Of a stretch of 64,000 nt of DNA, positions 23,289 through 35,979 are shown one piece after another. Every line of letters begins with the position of its first letter. Position 1 is the stretch's first letter. A model generated the notes under the pieces. That model was not told the DNA's origin, searched no databases, and worked only from the letters and a program-made list of their open reading frames with translations. This DNA is from Phoronis australis (Eukaryota; Phoronida; Phoronidae), in contig NMRA01000234.1 of NCBI GenBank assembly GCA_002633005.1, positions 339,392-403,391 of the forward strand. Direction: 5' to 3'. The position numbers were made by a program, and so were the translations under genes.

Positions 23289-24607
23289 TTAGCTTGTTTA
23301 CGATCTTCGAAGAGCTGCGATCAACAGTTGGTACTACAATCCTCAAGTAGTAGGATCAACGGTTACGAATTTCAGGAGCTTCTATCCTCAGCTAGTACGA
23401 GCCCTGTAAACAAAACAGATTAGCGTGAACGAATGTACGCTTTCTAAAAATATCATCAATCCAAAAATTTGAATCATAACTGCCTGCTCACTTCTAGACA
23501 AAAAATAATGTTTTCTATATGCACAAAACGTACCGAGGGTAGCGTAGATGAAGTAGAACCTATATTTATCCCATATATGTGAAAATATGGGCATTGTACA
23601 CGTCACATTATCAACTGTGATACACGGAAAAGTACAGCATACAACGGCAGAAGCCGTATTTCACGGTTGGTGAGCAGTCTCCTGGTGGAGTCAATTCGCG
23701 AGCGCAACGCCAAATTTGGGTTACCTCGAATTCCCTTCATCTAGGACATTCCCTGATGAAATGAATTCTCGAAAGGATATGGCAGTAGTATTTTATGTAA
23801 GTGGGATAACCTGTATGTGTCTCAATTTTCCCAATACTGACTTACCTGTTTTTGAGAAAATTTTTGAATTTCTGTTTAGCTGTTTTGATAATTGTATTTA
23901 ATGGGTATTTGCAGCGTAGATGTGGCGGAGTCAGTTGTCTTCTAGCGCTGAGAGTATTGTCGACTCTATGAGCAGAATAAATCTAGGCAAGAGGACAATA
24001 AATGTGCATCTATGCGTTTCGTGACGTAAATACAAAACAACAGCCAGGACTGTTCTTTCTTCGGCTTTCAATGACTTGCCCCGTAGTGCTAATTACTGAG
24101 CGAGCAACAACGGGGTACTCCTTTAACAGATGGTCGAACGAAACACAAACTGTTGCCATGGCGACGGCAAAAAAGCAGCATCCTTCATTAACATACCAAA
24201 CCGTACCAATGCATTAGTAGCCCTTGAGGTTATACATGTACTGATAATTGGCATTATCCCACCCACATCGTGCTGTGATTGACACGGAGCAGGCCTGCAC
24301 GCCACATGCACTGGTGGACGAGAGCACATGGAATCGAGCAGCGAGAGGTCAAATAGCGCCTGCCCTCACCAGTTAGCACTCGAACTGCCACAGTTATGAA
24401 TATCGTTGCCAAGCAGACCGAGGTTAGAGGCGTCAAAAGTTCGTCTTGACTTTGAATATGATGATCTATGATCGATCACAAGACCTACTCAGGAGAGTGA
24501 CATGCCTCGCTGAAGTAAACTCCCGGTTTCGATAAACGAACTGGATGTTATTAAATTTGACATTCCTTAATTACGAAGTTGCGTACGTTATGACTAGTGC
24601 GATGATA
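23289..24607. other. RBIS upstream region and intergenic DNA
   Basis: The RBIS promoter should lie just above 23288. An RFX X-box-like palindrome, GTTGCCATGGCGAC, is at 24152-24165. The ATG inside it opens only a 19-codon frame. No gene recognised. Confidence 0.35.
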
Positions 24608-24955
24608 GAGGAGACACTGTGGCTCAGTGGTTTCAGCTTCGGACTCCTGTTTGGGAGACCTGGCTTCGAATCCCGGCTTCACTGTCAACAATCGAGCATT
24701 GCACAAAGACATCTCCCACTCCTCTGAGTTCGGTCTTACTAGTGAATGTATGCAAGGGAGAGAACGAGAATCTGGCTCCCGTTCTGTAACGCTAGGACCT
24801 CTCAAAAACGTAAGACTGCGCGAGATTACGTGAGATATTGTAGCGTATTTTAAGTGAAAACACGTGACTTTGGCTTGATTTTAGCTAGGTCCTAGCGTAG
24901 GTCCTAGCATTGCTGAACGCACGCCTGGATGTTATGTGAAAGCGATTTCTGGAAC
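24608..24955 (+). mobile_element. tRNA-derived SINE, copy 1, interrupted
   Basis: A tRNA-like head with box A TGGCTCAGTGG at 24620-24630 and box B GGCTTCGAATCCC at 24662-24674. The body (GCACAAAGACATC, CTCGGTCTTA-type segment, ATGCAAGGGAG) matches 55577-55775. The tail (TGGATGTTATGTGAAAGCGA) is displaced by an insertion at about 24785-24927 that carries a small inverted-repeat element. No coding capacity. Confidence 0.7.
24789..24898. mobile_element. Small inverted-repeat element nested in the SINE
   Basis: The left terminus ACGCTAGGACCT (24789-24800) is the exact reverse complement of AGGTCCTAGCGT (24887-24898). The 110-bp element splits the SINE relative to its copy at 55.6 kb. A further partial AGGTCCTAGC follows directly. 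Confidence 0.55.
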
Positions 24956-25431
24956 TGCGCTAATTTTAAATGACAGTATGTAGTTTTTGCATTAAATGAG
25001 AGTGATTGCGGCGAGGAGCTTCTGCAACCGTGAAAACAGGAGAGCGTGCAAGCACTGGGTGAGGGGAGAGAGTTCATTGTTTCTGTATGTTCAAAATCTG
25101 AATATTGTTCTGGTAAAAGTATCTATTTATGAAAATAGATGTCGCATCGACTTCTTGACTATTGTCACATGCCCTTGATCTCTTGTCATGTTATTCACAG
25201 ATAAAATCCGCAATCTGAAGCACCCTTTGTCCAGGACAGCCTAAGGTGTCAAAGCCAGATCACGTGGTCGTTTGCGCCTAACGTCAAAACCATTGTTGAG
25301 CGCAGTGGGAAAGAGTGTTTTGCTATACCGAAGAACACATGAGAAAAAAACGACTACTCTGAAGCCAAAAACATTCGACGAATGCTTCAAAAAATTACAT
25401 CTTTCATGTAGGAGAGAAAATCGCCTCAACC

Positions 25432-28400
25432 ATGATTGGGGCAAGATTATTGTGCATCGCATTCGCGTGTCATTTATCAGGTAAGCAGTCTTGGAAATAT
25501 TAGTATCAGAAACGTGTTTGTCAAGGCTTACTGTGTCAACACCAGTAATGATAGACCTCTGTCGGGGTATTTATCACTGAGTGACCAAAATGTATTTTAT
25601 CTGATAACTGGAGTGCGTTACCACTCGGGTCAACATCCGAAGGATGCGATGGGAAACTGTGTACTGTACGAGTTTTGATAGGCGAAAACTCTTTGTAATG
25701 ACGATGTGGAGACGGATTATGTACCATACAGTGTGTAAATTTATATCTATAGGAATATGTGTCACATAAAAACTCAGTGTCACCAAAGATCATAACGTGT
25801 CCAGTTTCCATTATTAATATCCATGGTGTACGTGCCATCCATGACTGCATGGCCCAGGTACGATCCTACAAACCTTGGTCCCGGACCAACAAACATCAAA
25901 CCCGCTATACAAATTCCAGACCCACGCTTTTACCCGGTGAAGAAACTAAATAACGGGAGAGATTCCTCTCCCAGACCCAGGTCCGGGTCTATTCGAAGAG
26001 GCTCGTTTTCTTGACACGCCATTTTAGCTACATGACAAGTAAAACTTTAGCCATATTGTGTAAAATAGATTCCTCTGAATTAGAAAGATCGGGACTTGTC
26101 AGACATCTGACGTACTTTTAAATTTATCTTCTACTAAATACACACGTGACTTCTACCATGACGAACTGGCCTCAAACCCTGGGATCAAATGTAGGAGTAA
26201 TGTACGCCGTCGTTTTTAAAAAAGAACAAATAAGAGTAGACAAAGCACAGGTCAAAATAAAGTCTAGTTAGTTCACGACAGCCCTGTTCACTTTGTTTTG
26301 TTCATTCGTATTGTGTTCTCAGCTTGGATAAAACCGAATAATAATATACTGCCACGCACGCTCGGTCGAATTGCAACAATAGGTGAGTGCAATTAACGTC
26401 CCGTAACACTTTCATAGGACACTTCTGAAATGAGTTTTGAACGGTGACCATCTGAACCAGGTCCAGGGGAGCCAGGTGCGCCGAGTTACCTGGCTCAGGC
26501 TCCGATTGTGAAACAAATTATCTAAACATTTACACGGAAAGCAATTATTGACAGCTGAATAATATGCTGAGTAGTAAACAGTAGGCGCGGGATAAACAGT
26601 GAAGATGAATATAGCCTCGGACCTTTAAGTGTTATTATGTAACCAACGTAAATATTTCTGATTCAGCTATCGTCAAGTACACAATCACGGGTTTGTTTAG
26701 GAATAGTTGAATGTCAGCTGTGCGATAAGCATAATTATGTCCTTTCCCTTCAATAGGAGAGGAGATTAACATGCAATTTGTGAATGTAAGACCGTCAGGG
26801 AAGTCTCCACACACTTTCACATGCACGTTACGTGTGTCATATTCACGAAGTCCAAACAAAGTACATAAGAACTCTATTTCAAAGAATTCAGTTTACTCAT
26901 AGGAAACATTTGGCACAGGGACGAGAAATGCAGCAAAAATTGATTAAAAATGCAGCATTGTTATTAACAGTTTTGATTTCTCCGACGAGTTAACATTTGT
27001 GCACCGCATCGTTTAAACCTGTTTCCCATCAAAACGCTGAACTGAAAACAAAAAGGTCAATTTACAGGTCACTCTCTATTACAGCCGGCCAATCACTTTG
27101 AAGAAGAAACGAAGGACATAATTATTTGCGCGGTTAACTCCGACATAAATGTGAAGTTTCCCATGTCTGATGATTCGATTATGTAGCTTCTGGGATCCAC
27201 CTTATCCCAGTCACTTACAGACCGTTTTGCTGGGCCTTTCTGTGGACACTAAAAGCAGAACCGATTCATCTCAGGTTCGGCTGGCCACTTCGCCAAGAGT
27301 TTGACTACGTGTCTATGCACGACCGCGGGGACAACTTATTGACTAATATTAAAGGCCCAATGAAATTGGGTAGAAAATATGAAGCGGGCGTAATGACATG
27401 TACCACGCTCAGTCGTATGAATAATTAATTAAAAAACTGAAAAATTAGTCGTCCTAATTTGGCCACTTGTACCGATGCTGTGACGACAACGGTGATTTTT
27501 TTAATGTCACCGACATGGAATTCTCGTAGGCCTACACACCGTAAACACCTGCAAACAGGTATACAATCACTAAAGGTGCTTATTATAGTTGGTTCTTTAA
27601 CAGTTACTACATTCCGTAAACATGTTATTTATGCATAGAGAGGTTCCAGGGCATAGTGTTTCGGGGTATAATGAGGTTCAATCACCAACAGTTCAAAGAC
27701 CTACAGCTATTGCAGCGAATCTATTTATTTTTCATGTTTGTTTTGGACTGCACAAAACTTAAGCTGAACAAACACAGCAGTCGACACAACAGTGCGTTCA
27801 CGCAGAATGTTGAAAGAAATGCTTGGGTTCAAATGTTTTGATCTAAACAGAAATCAAAACAACGTATCCGCATAAAGTACCTATAAAATATTACGGTCCC
27901 ATTATTTGACGGCATTTATTCCAGTAGTCTTCACTGCCTGTCAAAACCAAATTACATACTGCGATTCCACACATTCTTATGCTCAATCAGCATCTTGTAC
28001 ACGTTGTATATAAGGTAATTTTATTCCAGTGATGTGTAAGTACGGACGACTTCCGTTATAAGCAACCATTCCGCGATCTTTTGAGGCTATCCCCAGACTT
28101 TTGTCACTTGTACAAGAAAATCTATTTTGTTTATTTTCAAGAGTGAAACTCATAAAACTAAACGTGAACAAGATATGCTTAGATGCAGTTATAGTCAAAT
28201 ACCATTTGTTTTAGGCCTTAACTATCGGTCATTCAACATTCCATCATTAAAACTTCCATTCCCTCGTTCCTATCTTGAGTTCAGTACTCCGAGAATAATC
28301 CTCTTTGGGTCGGATCGACACGCGATATGAAGCTACCTTTCGTACGGAGATTTTCCACGGCATCCTATGCGTAGGTACTTCTTCGTCAGAAACTTTTGTA

Positions 28401-31400
28401 ACCACTAAACCTTACGGTTGAGTTATATTTTGTTGCTAACGACGGTCGGGATTACCTTCGTTTCAAAACGTTCAGCTGCTCATCCCAGCCAAGAGCAAAC
28501 TACGTTGCGATATCTTTGCCTTTGTCAAAATTGAATTGATCGAGTAGCCACGAGTGCTCTACATTGATATCCGACAATAGGCTTCCTCGTGCTATCTGTA
28601 ACGACTGTGACTGATATAACGTGATAAATAGAATGGTTTCGCTGGTTTGACTACGAACATCCAGTCACACACCAAGGATTACGCCATACAACCAACACCC
28701 AAGGGTCATAAACCCCGGGATCATAGCCCATAGGGATCTAACCCAAGAATAGTACGCCACCAAAGGATAGAACATCCAGTCAAAAAAGCCCTACGGGTTT
28801 ACATTCACAACGTATAGATGTCTGTCAGAATTGGTTGTGAGCGCAGAATGCTGTGAATCCCTAACACAAACATCACGAAGGTTCTCGCGCGCGCACAAAG
28901 AAGACAGGTATCACACAGTAAAACTTGAAAGCTGACTTTCCGAATCATTCAAAGTTCCCGATAACTGGGATAGCTTTGGGACCATTAGCGTTGCACTGAG
29001 GCCAGTAGAAATACTTATAAGACACCAAGTTTTTCAAACTATCTTTTTAAGGGACACCTTACATAGGTAACACGGAGCACTGAGTACATACCATTACGAT
29101 TAGACATCAAAGCCACGGGGGGGGAGGGGGCATTTATTTCTCGTTCACCGAAAAATTCTTTGAGCATCAAATGAATCGTCATCAAGCTAACAGTTTTATA
29201 GGCAAAGAAGACAAACTGGGTCAGAAAATATCAGCAAGCATCTAGGAAGTGCTTGTTTCTAATAACAAAATTATTTTAAACATTCTCAAGACATTTGATC
29301 GCCAGCAAAGAGTCGCGACTTGATGACCTCAATGAATGATAACTGGGATGGCATTGCACGGAAAAACGTTTGGAGATTACAAATCACTCTAGGGATGCCC
29401 ACAGGTGGAAGCTTAGGGTCGCATGACTCGAAACTACTTCACTGTTCAAGCTATCACCAAACCCACAAAGCTCCTAATTGAAAATGCCCCATACAACGAT
29501 CAAAGTTTAGTCCCGGGAAACCGTCCTGATGAGCAATGGGGTCGCCGAGAATGGAGTTAGATGTACGTACGGTATATTTTGACGTTTGTGAGTTCAAAGA
29601 TGGTTCAGAGGCGCTGGTCTGAGAGGTTTGACATTTCCTGGTCTGGGACTAGGATTTAGAGGATCGTATTTGGAATTTAGAGGCACAGCTATTGGAGTCG
29701 TTTCCTCCCCTTTGAATGTGGAACATAACTTAGTTGCAGAAAACACGTCACTAGTAAACGAGTTAGATGGAGCGAGTAAGGATGACCTTTGACCCGAAAT
29801 AGGTTTCTCACCAATGTACTTGAAAATCAAATGTAAATGTCTGAGGACGTTTCGTAAACCGTTCGTATATCTGTTACGCTCATCAGTTTGAAATGGCGTT
29901 TTCCACACTGTCCAGCAAGACCACCACAATGCCCAGCAAATACTTCTCACAGATGTATGTCTGGTACATTTAGCAACACCTATCGAATCGCACATTTCTA
30001 GAATGAATTTGTTTAGTCTTACTGTTTGAGAACTACACAGTAACCAGTTGCACTATAAACAGTCCACGTCAGGGACTCGGCTAAATTCCCTAAGTAGTGC
30101 GTGTTAGCAGACTTGTTTGAAAACACCAACTATCCTTTCTGCCGTTGTTTTAGTTTCTTTACTAAGTCAAATTTTTCCTTTGATTCAAATCGAGAGTGAA
30201 CTCTACGTCGGATGCCCAATGTCATTGGAAATAAATAGGGATCTTTTCATGCTGCGCCCCCAATTAAGGACGAAGTCTCTATTTATTTTCATTGAACTAA
30301 AGGCTCAGATTTTAGTTACATTGTATTAGAAAATGTCATTAGCCAAAGAGGAGTTCATAACGAAGATAAATGACAGATTAAAGATATGATTGAAGAACGA
30401 ATTCGCGAAAGATTAGGGAACTTAGTTGAGTCCCTATTTGGGACTGTTTCATGCAACCGGACACAGAAAGCTCAGAAAGAAGACATCTGGGTGGTCAATC
30501 CAAGTTAATAAAAATTTAAAGACATTTTGTAAATACAGTAAACATGAGCCACGGGCTCGACTATAAAATAACAATAGATTCGCTAAATAAATAAAATAAA
30601 TAAACAAAACAGATAAATAAATGAAAACAAGTACGCTATACAGAATTAAGAAGTAATGGAGATAGGGGTCCAGTACATGAGAAGCGATTTAAAACGTTTG
30701 GGCTGGCATTCTGTCATAAGTCAGGGAGAGAGTTCCATGTGGCAGGACCCTGTAACTGAAAGGATTTCAGAGGAATAGAGTTTTCTTGACCTTTACCACT
30801 AAGTTATACACCGTCTTTGAAGGGGAGGTAGAAAAAGTAAAAAAATAGAAATGAAGAAGAAGAAATGCGTAGTGCGATATTCATTCAAGATTTCGCGAAT
30901 CCATTTCGATTACTTCTTTGAGTTTTTCTGATCACCAATTTTAGTTCGCTGTTGTCCTATTTATTGAATGACATCAAAACGTACCTAGCAACAAGTCACA
31001 GTCGATACCTAGCGAGTGCCGTCACAGTCGATAAATTTAGTGACGTCAGACCCGGATGAACACTACGTGCAAGCTCTCAGAACAGTTTGCGGACCACTTG
31101 CTTTGCTCTACACCCCAGGCCACTCCGCAGGTCGCTAGCTGCCCATGTCTCTGATTCCCCAGACTCACGCTTGTAGGCGGTTCCTTAAGCGGAGTGCCGG
31201 AGGGGAGGGAGCGGGCTGTTTTCGCATCCGTCGTACTCTCCGGACCATAGGTATACACACGGAGTGTTGTCGAGTGAAAGCCGCAAAACGCCTCCAAGTG
31301 CTAGTTCAGCTCAACACCAAATAACGGAAATGTCAGTTAACTCACTACAGGTTTAAAAACATTAAAAAACGAACTCCAAGTCTATCCAAGCGGGTTATTA

Positions 31401-34306
31401 GGCTTCCATGTACTTTAAAACACTGCAACTTTCAACAACGTTCGGAGTTTAAAATACTCGAACCACACGTAGGAAAACACTTAAGAAACTGGTAAGAAAG
31501 TATTGTCAAGAATATTTTGGCATCAGTTACGGGGACACGGGTTTCATTTAACGGCACTGTAATGAAACATTCGGTAATGTCGCCCGAGGGATCCAGTACG
31601 ATACTGACAGAAGTCGACACGATGTATGTGAGAGGCAAACTAATCAATCTGAATTTGATCGGTGCTGTCGAAACAATTTAGCGACACCCGTACACACATG
31701 ACTGCACAACAAAAGACTGTCGACAGAAGCCCAACTGCAAGCGAGGTTTACAAGCGTACGTCTAAACAATTTTGTATTTTCAAGAATGGGGCGCGTTTCA
31801 ATAAAATCAAATATGAAACGCACGTGTTTCAATGTTTGATAGGTAACGGAGAAAGTAGAAACTACTTTGGTCCAATCTCAAACGAAATATGAACAAGAGT
31901 AGCGTGCTCTCATTCTAACGTTTTTCTACGGTGACATACTCAAAGGACAACTACTTTGAACTTAACATGAATACCTGTGAAGTAATCTACCAAATCAAAC
32001 AAACTGTTATCTCCAAATTGACATTAGCATGATTACACTTGGTGTCTCCCATCAAAAAGGGTTGATAATTTGCGAATTATAAGAGCCACCCAGTTTTGAA
32101 TGGGTTGACCAACTCCGTCGGTATTTTTACACTCAAAGCTCTGAATGACTTGCTTGGGGAAGCGGATGAAATCCATTCTCTGTAATCGTTTGAAAACGCA
32201 TTGCGATTGAGTGGCCTTCCACTTCCATTTTAGTTAGTAAAGAAAAAAGAGCACGTTGTAATCATTCATTATGCTTTCTTTGCAGGCGTGGTCTTGACTG
32301 ATGGAGGAAAGTTGGCCATGAAGAAGTTGGATGAAAAGATTAATTCTTTCATTGAGAAGAACAGGTATCCCGGCGTAGTAGTGGGAGTCAAAATTGGAAA
32401 CAAACTCTCCTTTCTGAGAAGTTACGGAAATAACAGCGACGGTCGCCCCCTGTCGTCGAAGGATTTGCTGCCCGTTTCCAGTTTGTCTAAAACTCTGACC
32501 GCGGTAGCGATCATGAAACTGGTTGAACAAAAAAAGCTGAACATGACATCCCAGGTATTTGGCCACGGCGGAGTGCTGTGGATGATAAAACCAATGAAGA
32601 AAGCGAAGGTGGACCACAGATTGGAGATGATCACAATAGAGCACCTGCTGCGACACACTGCTGGGTGGAAGCAGAACAAGGGTCCCCTTTATGACCCCAT
32701 TCTCAACCGATTCTACATATTACGGGGATACCACGTGCCCAATCTCGCTAGGGAAATGAACGTGAAAGGAAACTTATTGCCTCATCACATGATCCGTTAC
32801 GTGATGAGTCAAACGTTGGAGTGTACTCCAGGGACGGAATATCATTACTACAACCTCGGTTACAGTATTCTGGGTCGCGTTATTGAGGAAGTGACGGGAA
32901 TGGGCTATGAAGAATACGTAAAGCAAACCATTCTCATTCCTGCCGGTATGTGGCAAACGAGGATCGGTCCGCAGAAAGCGCGGGACTTCAATCATAAAAC
33001 TCCAGATCAGTACAGCATAGAAGACATCGTGCATCCGGAAGTATTAGACTCCACTCTTGGCTGGCATGCAACCGTGGCTGATATGATGCGCTTGATGTCG
33101 TGCCTCGATGGTACAGGGACGGTGCAGCTGCTCCAGCCCGAATCTGTCCTCTTGATGCTCGCCATGCCGCCTTTACCTCACGCGCAGCACGTAGAGAAGT
33201 GGGTGGCTGCTGGGTTCATTGCGAAGAACGACGGATCATTCTGGCAGATAGCTGACGAACATTTCAATGATATGGTATTCTACAATGGCGCCACCAATCG
33301 TCCTGTGTCCAATCGCGTCGAAAAGGAGTTTGCAAGAGGTCCCCGAGACCTGTCGTTTGCGTTTGTGTTCACGAGCAATCGCTACAAACCACTGAAACAC
33401 GTTGTTAAGCGCATAATCAAGGAGGTCACAACTTGGCCTTTGTCCAACAATCACTTTACGGATGACTTGGCTGACACGACTTCGACGGTGAAGGGAATCC
33501 AGACAGTGTCTTACTTCCGCCTTCCTGAGCCTCATTTGTCTGCTTATAGCAATGCTCTGATGAATCAAGGGTATGTTCCGAAGTGGATAAGTGCGTTTCA
33601 GTTCGAAAAGAAGACGTTCTTTTCGACAATTTTCACCAAAGGACTGGGCGAGAAACATGTCGAAAAACGAAAGATGAACTTCGCCAAGGAAGCTCCTCAT
33701 GAATTTATGGTCCGTCATGGACTAACCAATCGTAAGCTTCGCAAACTGTTGCATCGACGGTACGACTACCACTTGTCTTTCGTACAGAGTTATGTCAGCA
33801 GTTCTCATGATCAGACACTACGCAACGTGGCAATTCTGACTAAAGGTAAAAAACGTGTGAAACAGGGGTTGACGAGGAAGATGAATCTGTACAAAGAACT
33901 GACGAAGAGGTTGTACAAGAAAAAATATATGCCGGTTGTGCAGAGCATAGAAACACGAGGCGAGAAACCTGTGGTCACCTACATTCTCCAAAAAGTCAAA
34001 CAAACCAAATACAAAGCAATGACAGACTTGTCAGTGGAAGAGCTTGAACAGAACATTAAAATCAACGGCGTGAACAACAGAAATCTGATTTATCTGGACA
34101 CATATGTCGTACACGGGAAAACAAAATTTTCCGCCATTTTCAGTCACGAGAAGACGAATGGGTGGTTACTTGAAAACAGGGTGACGCAAGAGGAAATCCA
34201 ATCAAAGACTGCTAAAATGGAGACAAGGGGATACACACCGCAGTTAAGTGTTGGTTATGAGATAGACGGACAGTTGTTGTATTCGTTCGCATGGAAACGT
34301 TACTAA
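25432..34306 (+). CDS. Secreted serine beta-lactamase-like protein with C-terminal tandem repeats
   Basis: Exon 1 (25432-25480; MIGARLLCIAFACHLS, then G of a split codon, donor GTAAGC) supplies a signal peptide. Exon 2 (32286-34306, acceptor TTTGCAG) starts with the matching two bases, giving 689 residues. The class-C beta-lactamase/penicillin-binding fold is shown by S82-L-S-K85 (SxxK) and Y204-Y-N206 (YxN). The usual K/HTG third motif is not evident (FYNGATN at about 348 occupies the area). Residues 434-689 contain about five repeats of the type GYxPxxxSxxxxxxxxxxFSxIF, ending RGYTPQLSVGYEIDGQLLYS and FAWKRY, like the bacterial tandem repeat domain (BTRD1) of polyglycine-hydrolase-type proteins. 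Substrate unknown. AATAAA lies at 35184-35189. The exon 1 link rests on phase and signal-peptide logic. Confidence 0.75.
25823..26014 (+). CDS. Unassigned 63-codon ORF, Pro/Asn-rich
   Basis: Frame starting at GTG near 25823 with an in-frame ATG at 25832, ending TGA about 26014. It encodes MTAWPRYDPTNLGPGPTNIK, then a proline- and arginine-rich tail. The DNA from TACGATCCTA to TCAAACC (25859-25903) is similar to a segment of the minus-strand frame at 29594-29995 in the same reading frame. No known family recognised. It lies inside the proposed beta-lactamase intron, so it may be a repeat-borne peptide, not a gene. Confidence 0.25.
   Translation: MVYVPSMTAWPRYDPTNLGPGPTNIKPAIQIPDPRFYPVKKLNNGRDSSPRPRSGSIRRGSFS
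29594..29995 (-). CDS. Unassigned 133-codon ORF ending in YDP/PRPG/VKP peptide
   Basis: ATG at 29995-29993, stop at 29596-29594. The C-terminal stretch SKYDPLNPSPRPGNVKPLRP resembles the plus-strand frame at 25859-25903 in both DNA and protein. The N-terminal half is Trp/Cys/Arg-rich with no recognised domain, no signal peptide and no clear splice support. It could be a lineage-specific gene, part of a repeat, or chance. Confidence 0.25.
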   Translation of the reverse strand: MCDSIGVAKCTRHTSVRSICWALWWSCWTVWKTPFQTDERNRYTNGLRNVLRHLHLIFKYIGEKPISGQRSSLLAPSNSFTSDVFSATKLCSTFKGEETTPIAVPLNSKYDPLNPSPRPGNVKPLRPAPLNHL

Positions 34307-35189
34307 GAAACTGACTATGCCGTGAATTAGTCGAACCCAGGAATGACTGTGAGGTAGACGGTGCTGGTGCATGGACACACGGATGTAACGGATTTAAACA
34401 AGTTCTTCGAAATGTATTTTTTATTGTTTAAAGTTGCACTTTGCCCTTTTAACTACCAACAACAAATCATTAACCGAAGCGCGTTGGGGGTTTAAAAATA
34501 TCACCACGCTCATTCGATCTTGAATTAGTGGAATGAGCCCACAACTCAAATCACAGGCAATGCCTACATGCGCCATTTTTGAATCCGCAAGTCTAGGGGT
34601 GGCCAACTCCAGTAAACTCTGCAGAAATATTTACTTGAGTCGCTGACATTTCCGGTGTTCTCATTGGTAATGGAAACAGAGCCCATTGTGGTAAGGAGTA
34701 TGGAAAGTCTTATTTTATGAGAGCAAAAGGCCTGATTCGATTTTCGTTTTTTAACCAGCCAAAACATGGCAAAAAGCAACTTTAAATTATCATTATTCGA
34801 CGTCACTTACAAGCCGTTCATAGGTTTTGACACAAAACGTTATTTCCAGTTATTGATGGGGGTCTTTAATGACTTGCTGTTTTTTAAACAGGTCGTGGAA
34901 TTTGATCGGCTCTCAACGGGATCCGGTGTTTTAATATCGCAAAGCATTGGGCTAGTGACTGAATTTATAATGAGAAAACCACACCGTCATTTAGTGCAGT
35001 GAAATCACGATCTAGCTCGGCAAATTTTACTACAAACAAATCTACTACAAAGAGTGTGTTGTGGCATACATACTAGAGTTATTCAAATCAAAAATGTAAT
35101 TACTAATCTGGGAATCAGTGTTGATGTTGCTGTATTGTACGCCCTACTTCTGTTGTGTAAATAGTTTTTCTTATTTCATTGTAAATAAA
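34307..35189 (+). other. 3' UTR of the beta-lactamase-like gene with polyadenylation signal
   Basis: No in-frame continuation after the TAA ending at 34306. The first AATAAA downstream is at 35184-35189, which implies a 3' UTR of about 0.9 kb. Other frames in this stretch are not supported. Confidence 0.5.
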
Positions 35190-35979
35190 ACTTGAAAACG
35201 TTTTGTCAAAGATTTGTAATTAGCGATTACATCGGCTGCACTAACACGTTAGGCTTGAAACTTATTTTCTTTTTCTTAATATATATTTCCTTATCGCACA
35301 GCTGCATACATACAATTAACTAGGCGAGGACGCACAACCACACACACAAGGACACACGTGCAGGTATACGTGAGCTTTTTCATTACTATTATCATTAAGC
35401 TGTATCAACACAACAGTCCATTAGCCAAAAATGATCAGCCAAGGTTTCCGTAGTTCAGTGTATTCCACAAACTTACTATTTTTCAGAGGGATGAATACTC
35501 AGTTTGTGTTCAATATGATTGCAAAAAGTGTTTGTATTTAAAGAACACTCTGATTCTACAACTGTGAATAATTTTTTGCACTGCAACAACACTTTATTTA
35601 AGACTTTGTCGTCTCTTTTAAATATTTTTCCCCGAAAATCACCAATTTTCCATTCATAGTTAAATGTAAACCCCTTTAAGGCCCTTTCATATTAACTCCG
35701 GTCTGAGCGTAGCGTCGACGTAAACAGCGCAGTTATTAGACCGTTCATACTGTCTTCGGTAGTTAATGAACACCATGCATTAACATCTGACACCCAATCA
35801 CATTCCATTAAGAATATACATGTTCTAGAGTTCTCTTTCTACATTACATAAGGTACAATTTTCGCAGTCATTAAAGCTTATTTTAAACAAAAACGATTTG
35901 GTGGCCAAAGTCCTGTGTAATCTTCTGCATTGCAACCATCGTAATGAAGAGTATAGTGTACACTAAAGGCCCGAATTAA
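35190..35979. other. Intergenic, no recognised gene
   Basis: AT-rich DNA between the beta-lactamase 3' end and the LINE 3' end. Nothing supported. Confidence 0.5.

Larger units (their letters stand above)
25481..32285 (+). other. Proposed 6.8-kb intron of the beta-lactamase-like gene
   Basis: Bounded by GTAAGC at 25481 and TTTGCAG at 32279-32285. It contains no recognised gene, but two short frames share sequence (25823-26014 on plus, 29995-29594 on minus). Low-complexity TAAATAAATAAA DNA lies near 30585-30625. Small frames at 26859-26635 (minus) and 30117-30329 (plus, hydrophobic start without ATG) are unassigned. Confidence 0.5.

Noticed and set aside
30117-30329. Frame with signal-peptide-like start (KTPTILSAVVLVSLL)
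   Set aside because: No ATG start; the only opening is TTG. The phase does not fit the beta-lactamase exon at 32286 and no other partner exon was found.
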